The notes under the pieces are model-generated. The model did not search any database. It was not told where the DNA came from and saw only the letters and a list, made by a program, of their open reading frames with translations. Both the position numbers and the translations under genes were made by a program. This document shows positions 41,956-54,719 of a stretch of 64,000 bases of DNA, in pieces. The stretch comes from Amaranthus tricolor (lineage: Eukaryota; Streptophyta; Magnoliopsida; Caryophyllales; Amaranthaceae). Each line of letters begins with the position of its first letter. The first letter of the stretch is position 1. Location: positions 2,071,001 to 2,135,000 of the forward strand of contig NC_080051.1 in the NCBI RefSeq assembly GCF_026212465.1, given 5' to 3'.

Positions 41956-42949
41956 GATCAATGATCAAAGAAGAATGAACGATGAAGAATGAACAAGGAA
42001 CAATGATCAATGACGAATGAACGATGAAGAATGAACAAGGATCAATGATCAATGAAGAATGAACGATGAAGAATGAACAAGGATCAATTCTCAATGAAGA
42101 ATGAACGATGAAGAATGAACAAGGATCAATGATCAATGAAGAATGAACGATGAAGAATGAACAAGGATTAATGGTCAATGACGAATGAACGATGAAGAAT
42201 GAACAAGGATCAATGATCAATGAAGAATGAACGATGAAGAATGAACAAGGATTAATGGTCAATGACGAATGAACGATGAAGAATGAACAAGGATCAATGA
42301 TAAATGAAGAATGAACGATGAAGAATGAACAAGGATCAATGATCAATGAAGAATGAACGACGAAGAATGAATAAGGATTAATGGTCAATGACGAATGAAC
42401 GATGAAGAATGAACAAGGATCAATGATCAATGACGAATGAACGATGAAGAATGAACAAGGATCAATGATCAATGAAGAATGAACGATGAAGAATGAACAA
42501 GGATCAATGATCAATGAAGAATGAACGATGAAGAAAGAACAAGGAACAATGATCAATGAAGAATGAACGATGAAGAATGAACAAGGATTAATGGTCAATG
42601 ACGAATGAACGATGAAGAATGGACAAGGATCAATGCTCAATGAAGAATGAACGATGAAGAATGAACAAGGACTAATGGTCAATGACGAATGAACGATGAA
42701 GAATGAACACGGATCAATGATAAATGAAGAATGAACGATGAAGAATGAACAAGGATCAATGATCAATGAAGAATGAACGACGAAGAATGAACAAGGATTA
42801 ATGGTCAATGACGAATGAACGATGAAGAATGAACAAGGATCAATGATCAATGAAGAATGAACAAGGATCAATGATCAATGAAGAATGAACGATGAAGAAT
42901 GAACAAGGATTAATGGTCAATGACGAATGAACGATGAAGAATGAACAAG

Positions 42950-43047
42950 GATCAATGATCAATGAAGAATGAACAAGGATCAATGATCAATGACGAATGA
43001 ACGATGATGAATGAACAAGAATCAATGATCAATGAAGAATGAACAAG
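42950..43047. repeat. Type II cassette, copy 3
   Basis: Same layout, 1,092 bp (26 units) from copy 2; shares GATGATGAATG with copy 1. Confidence 0.9.
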
Positions 43048-44167
43048 GATCAATGATCAAAGAAGAATGAACGATGAAGAATGAACAAGGAACAATGATC
43101 AATGACGAATGAACGATGAAGAATGAACAAGGATCAATGATCAATGAAGAATGAACGATGAAGAATGAACAAGGATCAATTCTCAATGAAGAATGAACGA
43201 TGAAGAATGAACAAGGAACAATGATCAATGAAGAATGAACGATGAAGAATGAACAAGGATTAATGGTCAATGACGAATGAACGATGAAGAATGAACAAGG
43301 ATCAATGATCAATGAAGAATGAACGATGAAGAATGAACAAGGAGTAATGGTCAATGATGAATGAACGATGAAGAATGAACAAGGATCAATGATCAATGAC
43401 GAATGAACGATGAAGAATGAACAAGGATCAATGATCAATGAAGAATGAACGATGAAGAATGAATAAGGATCAATGATCAATGAAGAATGAACGATGAAGA
43501 ATGAACAAGGAACAATGATCAATGAAGAATGAACGATGAAGAATGAACAAGGATTAATGGTCAATGACGAATGAACGATGAAGAATGGACAAGGATCAAT
43601 GCTCAATGAAGAATGAACGATGAAGAATGAACAAGGATCAATGATCAATGAAGAATGAACGATGAAGAATGAACAAGGATTAATGGTCAATGACGAATGA
43701 ACAATGAAGAATGAACAAGGATCAATGATCAATGAAGAATGAACGATGAAGAATGAACATGGATTAATGGTCAATGACGAATGAACGATGAAGAATGAAC
43801 AAGGATCAATGATAAATGAAGAATGAACAAGGATCAATGATCAATGAAGAATGAACGACGAAGAATGAACAAGGATTAATGGTCAATGACGAATGAACGA
43901 TGAAGAATGAACAAGGATCAATGACCAATGACGAATGAACGATGAAGAATGAACAAGGATCAATGATCAATGAAGAATGAACGATGAAGAATGAACAAGA
44001 ATCAATGATCAATGAAGAATGAACGATGAAGAATGAACAAGGATTAACGGTCAATGAAGAATGAACGATGAAGAATAAACAAGGATTAATGGTCAATAAC
44101 GAATGAACGATGAAGAATGAACAAGGATCAATGATCAATGACGAATGAACGATGAAGAATGAACAAG

Positions 44168-44265
44168 GATCAATGATCAATGAAGAATGAACAAGGATCA
44201 ATGATCAATGACGAATGAACGATGAAGAATGAACAAGAATCAATGATCAATGAAGAATGAACAAG
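44168..44265. repeat. Type II cassette, copy 4
   Basis: Same layout, 1,218 bp from copy 3. The following unit has GATCAAT rather than GATCAAA in slot 2. Confidence 0.9.
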
Positions 44266-45021
44266 GATCAATGATCAATGAAGAATGAACGATGAAGAAT
44301 GAACAAGGATCAATGATCAATGAAGAATGAACGATGAAGAATGAACAAGGAACAATGATCAATGAAGAATGAACGATGAAGAATGAACAAGGATTAATGG
44401 TCAATGACGAATGAACGATGAAGAATGGACAAGGATCAATGCTCAATGAAGAATGAACGATGAAGAATGAACAAGGATCAATGATCAATGAAGAATGAAC
44501 GATGAAGAATGAACAAGGATTAATGGTCAATGACGAATGAACAATGAAGAATGAACAAGGATCAATGATCAATGAAGAATGAACGATGAAGAATGAACAT
44601 GGATTAATGGTCAATGACAAATGAACGATGAAGAATGAACAAGGATCAATGATAAATGAAGAATGAACGATGAAGAATGAACAAGGATCAATGATCAATG
44701 AAGAATGAACGACGAAGAATGAACAAGGATTAATGGTCAATGACGAATGAACGATGAAGAATGAACAAGGATCAATGACCAATGACGAATGAACGATGAA
44801 GAATGAACAAGGATCAATGATCAATGAAGAATGAACGATGAAGAATGAACAAGAATCAATGATCAATGAAGAATGAACGATGAAGAATGAACAAGGATTA
44901 ACGGTCAATGAAGAATGAACGATGAAGAATAAACAAGGATTAATGGTCAATAACGAATGAACGATGAAGAATGAACAAGGATCAATGATCAATGACGAAT
45001 GAACGATGAAGAATGAACAAG

Positions 45022-45119
45022 GATCAATGATCAATGAAGAATGAACAAGGATCAATGATCAATGACGAATGAACGATGAAGAATGAACAAGAATCAATGA
45101 TCAATGAAGAATGAACAAG
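45022..45119. repeat. Type II cassette, copy 5
   Basis: Same layout, 854 bp (122 heptamers) from copy 4. Confidence 0.9.
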
Positions 45120-45817
45120 GATCAATGATCAAAGAAGAATGAACGATGAAGAATGAACAAGGAACAATGATCAATGACGAATGAACGATGAAGAATGAAC
45201 AAGGATCAATGATCAATGAAGAATGAACGATGAAGAATGAACAAGGATCAATTCTCAATGAAGAATGAACGATGAAGAATGAACAAGGAACAATGATCAA
45301 TGAAGAATGAACGATGAAGAATGAACAAGGATTAATGGTCAATGACGAATGAACGATGAAGAATGAACAAGGATCAATGATCAATGAAGAATGAACGACG
45401 AAGAATGAACAAGGATTAATGGTCAATGACGAATGAACGATGAAGAATGAACAAGGATCAATGATCAATGACGAATGAACGATGAAGAATGAACAAGGAT
45501 CAATGATCAATGAAGAATGAACGATGAAGAATGAACAAGGAGTAATGGTCAATGACGAATGAACGATGAAGAATGAACAAGGATCAATGATCAATGACGA
45601 ATGAACGATGAAGAATGAACAAGGATCAATGATCAATGAAGAATGAACGATGAAGAACGAACAAGGATCAATGATCAATGAAGAATGAACGATGAAGAAT
45701 GAACAAGGAACAATGATCAATGAAGAATGAACGATGAAGAATGAACAAGGATTAATGGTCAATGACGAATGAACGATGAAGAATGAACAAGGATCAATGA
45801 TCAATGACGAATGAACG

Positions 45818-45830
45818 ATGAAAATGAACA
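45818..45830. repeat. Single-base loss, GATGAAAATGAAC, copy 1
   Basis: One G is missing from GATGAAGAATGAAC. It breaks heptamer phase and the minus-strand frame. Confidence 0.88.
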
Positions 45831-46070
45831 AGGATCAATGATCAATGACGAATGAACGATGAAGAATGAACAAGGATCAATGATCAATGAAGAATGAACA
45901 AGGATCAATGATCAAAGAAGAATGAACGATGAAGAATGAACAAGGATCAATGATCAATGAATAATGAACGATGAAGAATGAACAAGGAGTAATGGTCAAT
46001 GACGAATGAACGATGAAGAATGAACAAGGATCAATGATCAATGACGAATGAACGATGAAGAATGAACAAG

Positions 46071-46168
46071 GATCAATGATCAATGAAGAATGAACAAGGA
46101 TCAATGATCAATGACGAATGAACGATGAAGAATGAACAAGAATCAATGATCAATGAAGAATGAACAAG
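46071..46168. repeat. Type II cassette, copy 6
   Basis: Same layout, 1,049 bp from copy 5. This is one base short of 150 heptamers, explained by the 1-bp loss at 45818. Confidence 0.9.
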
Positions 46169-47099
46169 GATCAATGATCAAAGAAGAATGAACGATGAAG
46201 AATGAACAAGGATCAATGATCAATGAAGAATGAACGATGAAGAATGAACAAGGATTAATGGTCAATGACGAATGAACGATGAAGAATGAACAAGGATCAA
46301 TGATCAATGAAGAATGAACGATGAAGAATGAACAAGGATTAATGGTCAATGACGAATGAACGATGAAGATTGAACAAGGATCAATGATCAATGACGAATG
46401 AACGATGAAGAATGAACAAGGATCAATGATCAATGACGAATGAACGATGAAGAATGAACAAGGATCAATGATCAATGAAGAATGAACAAGGATCAATGAT
46501 CAAAGAAGAATGAACGATGAAGAATGAACAAGGATCAATGATCAATGAAGAATGAACGATGAAGAATGAACAAGGATTAATGGTCAATGACGAATGAACG
46601 ATGAATAATAAACAAGGATCAATGATCAATGAAGAATGAACGATGAAGAATGAACAAGGATTAATGGTCAATGACGAATGAACGATGAAGAATGAACAAG
46701 GATCAATGATCAATGAAGAATGAACGATGAAGAATGAACAAGGATCAATGATCAATGAAGAATGAACGACGAAGAATGAACAAGGATTAATGGTCAATGA
46801 CGAATGAACAATGAACAATGAACAAGGATCAATGATCAATGACGAATGAACGATGAAGAATGAACAAGGATCAATGATCAATGAAGAATGAACGATGAAG
46901 AATGAACAAGGAGTAATGGTCAATGACGAATGAACGATGAAAAATGAACAAGGATCAATGATCAATGACGAATGAACGATGAAGAATGAACAAGGATCAA
47001 TGATCAATGACGAATGAACGATGAAGAATTAACAAGGATCAATGATCAATGAAGAATGAACAAGGATCAATGATCAAAGAAGAATGAACGATGAAGAAT

Positions 47100-48836
47100 G
47101 AACAAGGATCAATGATCAATGAAGAATGAACAAGGATCAATGATCAATGAAGAATGAACGATGAAGAATGAACAAGGATCAATTCTAAATGAAGAATGAA
47201 CGATGAAGAATGAACAAGGAACAATGATCAATGAAGAATGAACAATGAAGAATGAACAAGGATTAATGGTCAATGACGAATGAACGATGAAGAATGAACA
47301 AGGATCAATGATCAATGAAGAATGAACGATGAAGAATGAACAAGGATCAATGATCAATGAAGAATGAACCATGAAGAATGAACAAGGATCAATGATCAAT
47401 GAAGAATGAACGATGAATAATGAACAAGGATTAATGGTCAATGACGAATGAACGATGAAGAATGAACAAGGATCAATGATCAATGAAGAATGAACGATGA
47501 AGAATGAACAAGGATCAATGATCAATGGAGAATGAACGATGAAGAATGAACAAGGATTAATGGTCAATGACGAATGAACGATGAAGAATGAACAAGGATC
47601 AATGATCAATGAAGAATGAACAAGGATCAATGATCAATGACGAATGAACGATGAAGAATGAACAAGAATCAATGATCAATGAAGAATGAACAAGGATCAA
47701 TGATCAAAGAAGAATGAACGATGAAGAATGAACAAGGATCAATGATCAATGAAGAATGAACGATGAAGAATGAACAAGGATTAATGGTCAATGACGAATG
47801 AACGATGAAGAATGAACAAGGATCAATGATCAATGAAGAATGAACGATGAAGAATGAATAAGGATTAATGGTCAATAACGAATGAACGATGAAGAATGAA
47901 CAAGGATCAATGATCAATGACGAATGAACGATGAAGAATGAACAAGGATCAATGATCAATGACGAATGAACGATGAAGAATGAACAAGGATCAATGATCA
48001 ATGAAGAATGAACAAGGATCAATGATCAAAGAAGAATGAACGATGAAGAATGAACAAGGATCAATGATCAATGAATATTGAACAAGGATCAATGATCAAT
48101 GACGAATGAACGATGAAGAATGAACAAGGATCAATGATCAATGAAGAATGAACAAGGATCAATGATCAAAGAAGAATGAACAAGGATCAATGATCAATGA
48201 AGAATGAACGATGAAGAATGAACAAGGATTAATGGTCAATGACGAATGAACGATGAAGAATGAACAAGGATCAATGATCAATGAAGAATGAACGATGAAG
48301 AATGAACAAGGATTAATGGTCAATGACGAATGAACGATGAATAATAAACAAGGATCAATGATCAATGAAGAATGAACGATGAAGAATGAACAAGGATTAA
48401 TGGTCAATGACGAATGAACGATGAAGAATGAACAAGGATCAATGATCAATGAAGAATGAACGATGAAGAATGAACAAGGATCAATGATCAATGAAGAATG
48501 AACGACGAAGAATGAACAAGGATTAATGGTCAATGACGAATGAACAATGAACAATGAACAAGGATCAATGATCAATGACGAATGAACGATGAAGAATGAA
48601 CAAGGATCAATGATCAATGAAGAATGAACGATGAAGAATGAACAAGGAGTAATGGTCAATGACGAATGAACGATGAAAAATGAACAAGGATCAATGATCA
48701 ATGACGAATGAACGATGAAGAATGAACAAGGATCAATGATCAATGACGAATGAACGATGAAGAATTAACAAGGATCAATGATCAATGAAGAATGAACAAG
48801 GATCAATGATCAAAGAAGAATGAACGATGAAGAATG
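47100..48836. repeat. 1,736-bp tandem duplication (first copy)
   Basis: Unit order from about 47.1 kb is repeated from about 48.84 kb at an offset of 1,736 bp (248 heptamers). Marks include GATCAATTCTAAATG near 47169 and 48905, GAACCATG near 47367 and 49103, GATCAATGGAGAATG near 47518 and 49254, and GAATATTGAAC near 48072 and 49808. Confidence 0.9.
47597..47694. repeat. Type II cassette, copy 7
   Basis: Same layout, 1,526 bp from copy 6. Confidence 0.9.
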
Positions 48837-48839
48837 AAC

Positions 48840-51280
48840 AAGGATCAATGATCAATGAAGAATGAACAAGGATCAATGATCAATGAAGAATGAACGATGA
48901 AGAATGAACAAGGATCAATTCTAAATGAAGAATGAACGATGAAGAATGAACAAGGAACAATGATCAATGAAGAATGAACAATGAAGAATGAACAAGGATT
49001 AATGGTCAATGACGAATGAACGATGAAGAATGAACAAGGATCAATGATCAATGAAGAATGAACGATGAAGAATGAACAAGGATCAATGATCAATGAAGAA
49101 TGAACCATGAAGAATGAACAAGGATCAATGATCAATGAAGAATGAACGATGAATAATGAACAAGGATTAATGGTCAATGACGAATGAACGATGAAGAATG
49201 AACAAGGATCAATGATCAATGAAGAATGAACGATGAAGAATGAACAAGGATCAATGATCAATGGAGAATGAACGATGAAGAATGAACAAGGATTAATGGT
49301 CAATGACGAATGAACGATGAAGAATGAACAAGGATCAATGATCAATGAAGAATGAACAAGGATCAATGATCAATGACGAATGAACGATGAAGAATGAACA
49401 AGAATCAATGATCAATGAAGAATGAACAAGGATCAATGATCAAAGAAGAATGAACGATGAAGAATGAACAAGGATCAATGATCAATGAAGAATGAACGAT
49501 GAAGAATGAACAAGGATTAATGGTCAATGACGAATGAACGATGAAGAATGAACAAGGATCAATGATCAATGAAGAATGAACGATGAAGAATGAATAAGGA
49601 TTAATGGTCAATGACGAATGAACGATGAAGAATGAACAAGGATCAATGATCAATGACGAATGAACGATGAAGAATGAACAAGGATCAATGATCAATGACG
49701 AATGAACGATGAAGAATGAACAAGGATCAATGATCAATGAAGAATGAACAAGGATCAATGATCAAAGAAGAATGAACGATGAAGAATGAACAAGGATCAA
49801 TGATCAATGAATATTGAACAAGGATCAATGATCAATGACGAATGAACGATGAAGAATGAACAAGGATCAATGATCAATGAAGAATGAACAAGGATCAATG
49901 ATCAAAGAAGAATGAACAAGGATCAATGATCAATGAAGAATGAACGATGAAGAATGAACAAGGATTAATGGTCAATGACGAATGAACGATGAAGAATGAA
50001 CAAGGATCAATGATCAATGAAGAATGAACGATGAAGAATGAACAAGGATTAATGGTCAATGACGAATGAACGATGAAGAATGAACAAGGATCAATGATCA
50101 ATGACGAATGAACGATGAAGAATGAACAAGGATCAATGATCAATGACGAATGAACGATGAAGAATGAACAAGTATCAATGATCAATGAAGAATGAACAAG
50201 GATCAATGATCAAAGAAGAATGAACGATGAAGAATGAACAAGGATCAATGATCAATGAAGAATGAACGATGAAGAATGAACAAGGATCAATGATCAATGA
50301 AGAATGAACGATGAAGAATGAACAAGGATTAATGGTCAATGACGAATGAACGATGAAGAATGAACAAGGATCAATGAGCAATGAAGAATGAACGATTAAG
50401 AATGAACAAGGATCAATGATCAATGAAGAATAAACAAGGATCAATGATCAATGAAGAATGAACGATGAAGAATGAACAAGGATCAATGATCAATGAAGAA
50501 TGAACAAGGATCAATGGTCAATGACGAATGAACGATGAAGAATGAACAAGGATCAATGATCAATGAAGAATAAACGATGAAGAATGAACAAGGATCAATG
50601 GTCAATGACGAATGAATGATGAAGAATGAACAAGGATCAATGATCAATGAAGAATAAACGATGAAGAATGAACAAGGATCAATGGTCAATGACGAATGAA
50701 TGATGAAGAATGAACAAGCATCAATGATCAATGAAGATAGAACGATGAAGAATGAACTAGGATCAATGATCAATGAAGAATGAACGATGAAGAATGAACA
50801 AGGATCAATGGTCAATGACGAATGAACGATGAAGAATGAACAAGGATCAATGATCAATGAAGAATGAACAAGGATCAATGGTCAATGACGAATGAACGAT
50901 GAAGAATGAACAAGGATCAATGATCAATGAAGAATGAACGATGAAGAATGAACAAGGATCAATGGTCAATGACGAATGAACGATGAAGAATGAACAAGGA
51001 TCAATGATCAATGAAGAATGAACGATGAAGAATGAACAAAGATCAATGATCAATGAAGAATGAACGATGAAGAATGAACAAGGATCAATGATCAATGAAG
51101 AATGAACGATGAAGAATGAACAAGCGTCAATGATCAATGAAGATAGAACGATGAAGAATGAACTAGGATCAATGATCAATGAAGAATGAACGATGAAGAA
51201 TGAACAAGGATCAATGGTCAATGACGAATGAACGATGAAGAATGAACAAGGATCAATGATCAATGAAGAATGAACGATGA
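48840..51280. repeat. 2.4-kb segment duplicated at offset 5,878 bp (first copy)
   Basis: It matches about 54.72-57.16 kb. Marks repeat at 5,878 bp: GAATATTGAAC near 49808 and 55686, CAAGTATCAATG near 50170 and 56048, GATTAAG near 50394 and 56272, and CAAGCGTCAATG near 51121 and 56999. The copies are near-identical; one difference is GAAGATA becoming GGAGATA near 57016. The offset is two bases short of 840 heptamers, matching two single-base losses in between. The segment crosses the change in unit types near 50.4 kb. Confidence 0.9.
49333..49430. repeat. Type II cassette, copy 8
   Basis: Same layout, 1,736 bp from copy 7; the two lie in a 1,736-bp tandem duplication. Confidence 0.9.
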
Positions 51281-52140
51281 AGAACGAACAAGGATCAATG
51301 ATCAATGAAGAATGAACGATGAAGAATGAACAAGGAACAATGATCAATGAAGAATGAACGATGAAGAATGAACAAGGATTAATGGTCAATGACGAATGAA
51401 CGATGAAGAATGAACAAGGATCAATGATCAATGACGAATGAACGATGAAAATGAACAAGGATCAATGATCAATGACGAATGAACGATGAAGAATGAACAA
51501 GGATCAATGGTCAATGACGAATGAACGATGAAGAATGAACAAGGATCAATGATCAATGAAGAATAAACGATGAAGAATGAACAAGGATCAATGGTCAATG
51601 ACGAATGAATGATGAAGAATGAACAAGGATCAATGATCAATGAAGAATAAACGATGAAGAATGAACAAGGATCAATGGTCAATGACGAATGAATGATGAA
51701 GAATGAACAAGCATCAATGATCAATGAAGATAGAACGATGAAGAATGAACTAGGATCAATGATCAATGAAGAATGAACGATGAAGAATGAACAAGGATCA
51801 ATGGTCAATGACGAATGAACGATGAAGAATGAACAAGGATCAATGATCAATGAAGAATGAACAAGGATCAATGGTCAATGACGAATGAACGATGAAGAAT
51901 GAACAAGGATCAATGATCAATGAAGAATGAACGATGAAGAATGAACAAGGATCAATGGTCAATGACGAATGAACGATGAAGAATGAACAAGGATCAATGA
52001 TCAATGAAGAATGAACGATGAAGAATGAACAAAGATCAATGATCAATGAAGAATGAACGATGAAGAATGAACAAGGATCAATGATCAATGAAGAATGAAC
52101 GATGAAGAATGAACAAGGATCAATGATCAATGAAGAATGA
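50440..52140. repeat. First region rich in GGTCAAT/GACGAAT units with GATCAAT in slot 1
   Basis: Unit type k (GATCAAT, GGTCAAT, GACGAAT in slots 1-3) becomes common, with GAATGATGAAG, GAATAAACG, CAAGCATC or CAAGCGTC, GAAGATAGAACG and CAAAGATC variants. A stretch at about 50.5-50.95 kb is repeated near 51.45-51.95 kb. No gene seen. Confidence 0.85.
51444..51456. repeat. Single-base loss, copy 2
   Basis: Same GATGAAAATGAAC lesion in a related context, preceded by GAAGAACGAACAAGG. Confidence 0.88.
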
Positions 52141-52310
52141 ACGATGAAGAACGAACAAGGATCAATGATCAATGAAGAATGAACGATGAAGAATGAACAA
52201 GGAACAATGATCAATGAAGAATGAACGATGAAGAATGAACAAGGATTAATGGTCAATGACGAATGAACGATGAAGAATGAACAAGGATCAATGATCAATG
52301 ACGAATGAAC

Positions 52311-52323
52311 GATGAAAATGAAC
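52311..52323. repeat. Single-base loss, copy 3
   Basis: Same lesion and same preceding context as copies 1 and 2. Confidence 0.88.
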
Positions 52324-52564
52324 AAGGATCAATGATCAATGACGAATGAACGATGAAGAATGAACAAGGATCAATGATCAATGAAGAATGAACAAGGATC
52401 AATGATCAAAGAAGAATGAACGATGAAGAATGAACAAGGATCAATGATCAATGAATAATGAACGATGAAGAATGAACAAGGAGTAATGGTCAATGACGAA
52501 TGAACGATGAAGAATGAACAAGGATCAATGATCAATGACGAATGAACGATGAAGAATGAACAAG

Positions 52565-52662
52565 GATCAATGATCAATGAAGAATGAACATGGATCAATG
52601 ATCAATGACGAATGAACGATGAAGAATGAACAAGAATCAATGATCAATGAAGAATGAACAAG
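52565..52662. repeat. Type II cassette, copy 9
   Basis: Same layout, with GAACATG ending the first short unit. It lies 3,232 bp from copy 8, two bases short of 462 heptamers, explained by the 1-bp losses at 51444 and 52311. Confidence 0.9.
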
Positions 52663-53600
52663 GATCAATGATCAAAGAAGAATGAACGATGAAGAATGAA
52701 CAAGGATCAATGATCAATGAAGAATGAACGATGAAGAATGAACAAGGATTAATGGTCAATGACGAATGAACGATGAAGAATGAACAAGGATCAATGATCA
52801 ATGAAGAATGAACGATGAAGAATGAACAAGGATTAATGGTCAATGACGAATGAACGATGAAGATTGAACAAGGATCAATGATCAATGACGAATGAACGAT
52901 GAAGAATGAACAAGGATCAATGATCAATGACGAATGAACGATGAAGAATGAACAAGGATCAATGATCAATGAAGAATGAACAAGGATCAATGATCAAAGA
53001 AGAATGAACGATGAAGAATGAACAAGGATCAATGATCAATGAAGAATGAACGATGAAGAATGAACAAGGATTAATGGTCAATGACGAATGAACGATGAAT
53101 AATAAACAAGGATCAATGATCAATGAAGAATGAACGATGAAGAATGAACAAGGATTAATGGTCAATGACGAATGAACGATGAAGAATGAACAAGGATCAA
53201 TGATCAATGAAGAATGAACGATGAAGAATGAACAAGGATCAATGATCAATGAAGAATGAACGACGAAGAATGAACAAGGATTAATGGTCAATGACGAATG
53301 AACAATGAACAATGAACAAGGATCAATGATCAATGACGAATGAACGATGAAGAATGAACAAGGATCAATGATCAATGAAGAATGAACGATGAAGAATGAA
53401 CAAGGAGTAATGGTCAATGACGAATGAACGATGAAAAATGAACAAGGATAATTGATCAATGACGAATGAACGATGAAGAATGAACAAGGATCAATGATCA
53501 ATGACGAATGAACGATGAAGAATTAACAAGGATCAATGATCAATGAAGAATGAACAAGGATCAATGATCAAAGAAGAATGAACGATGAAGAATGAACAAG

Positions 53601-53698
53601 GATCAATGATCAATGAAGAATGAACAAGGATCAATGATCAATGACGAATGAACGATGAAGAATGAACAAGAATCAATGATCAATGAAGAATGAACAAG
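53601..53698. repeat. Type II cassette, copy 10
   Basis: Same layout, 1,036 bp (148 heptamers) from copy 9. Confidence 0.9.
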
Positions 53699-54719
53699 GA
53701 TCAATGATCAAAGAAGAATGAACGATGAAGAATGAACAAGGATCAATGATCAATGAAGAATGAACGATGAAGAATGAACAAGGATTAATGGTCAATGACG
53801 AATGAACGATGAAGAATGAACAAGGATCAATGATCAATGAAGAATGAACGATGAAGAATGAACAAGGATTAATGGTCAATGACGAATGAACGATGAAGAA
53901 TGAACAAGGATCAATGATCAATGAAGAATGAACGATGAAGAATGAACAAGGATTAATGGTCAATGACGAATGAACGATGAAGATTGAACAAGGATCAATG
54001 ATCAATGACGAATGAACGATGAAGAATGAACAAGGATCAATGATCAATGACGAATGAACGATGAAGAATGAACAAGGATCAATGATCAATGAAGAATGAA
54101 CAAGGATCAATGATCAAAGAAGAATGAACGATGAAGAATGAACAAGGATCAATGATCAATGAAGAATGAACGATGAAGAATGAACAAGGATTAATGGTCA
54201 ATGACGAATGAACGATGAATAATAAACAAGGATCAATGATCAATGAAGAATGAACGATGAAGAATGAACAAGGATTAATGGTCAATGACGAATGAACGAT
54301 GAAGAATGAACAAGGATCAATGATCAATGAAGAATGAACGATGAAGAATGAACAAGGATCAATGATCAATGAAGAATGAACGACGAAGAATGAACAAGGA
54401 TTAATGGTCAATGACGAATGAACAATGAACAATGAACAAGGATCAATGATCAATGACGAATGAACGATGAAGAATGAACAAGGATCAATGATCAATGAAG
54501 AATGAACGATGAAGAATGAACAAGGAGTAATGGTCAATGACGAATGAACGATGAAAAATGAACAAGGATCAATGATCAATGACGAATGAACGATGAAGAA
54601 TGAACAAGGATCAATGATCAATGACGAATGAACGATGAAGAATTAACAAGGATCAATGATCAATGAAGAATGAACAAGGATCAATGATCAAAGAAGAATG
54701 AACGATGAAGAATGAACAA

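Larger units (their letters stand above)
40430..45650. repeat. Array between Type II cassettes, 40-46 kb
   Basis: Full units with local marks: GATTAACGGTC near 41733, 44042 and 44893; GAATGGACAAG near 41135, 42618 and 44427; GAACATGGATT near 41308, 43758 and 44598. The same marks in the same order show several duplications of about 0.85-2.5 kb. No gene seen. Confidence 0.85.
45650..47100. repeat. Segment duplicated at offset 6,494 bp (first copy)
   Basis: It matches about 52.14-53.6 kb. Anchors are GAAGAACGAACAAGG near 45655 and 52149, the single-base loss at 45818 and 52311 (offset 6,493), GAATAATGAACG after each, and GATGAATAATAAAC. The offset is two bases short of a multiple of 7 because two single-base losses lie between the copies. 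Limits are approximate. Confidence 0.87.
52140..53600. repeat. Segment duplicated at offset 6,494 bp (second copy)
   Basis: Second copy of the 45.65-47.1 kb segment. Point changes distinguish it, for example GAACATGG near 52587 and GGATAATTGATC near 53448. A further related stretch follows at 53.6-54.7 kb, offset by roughly 1.0-1.1 kb. Confidence 0.87.
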
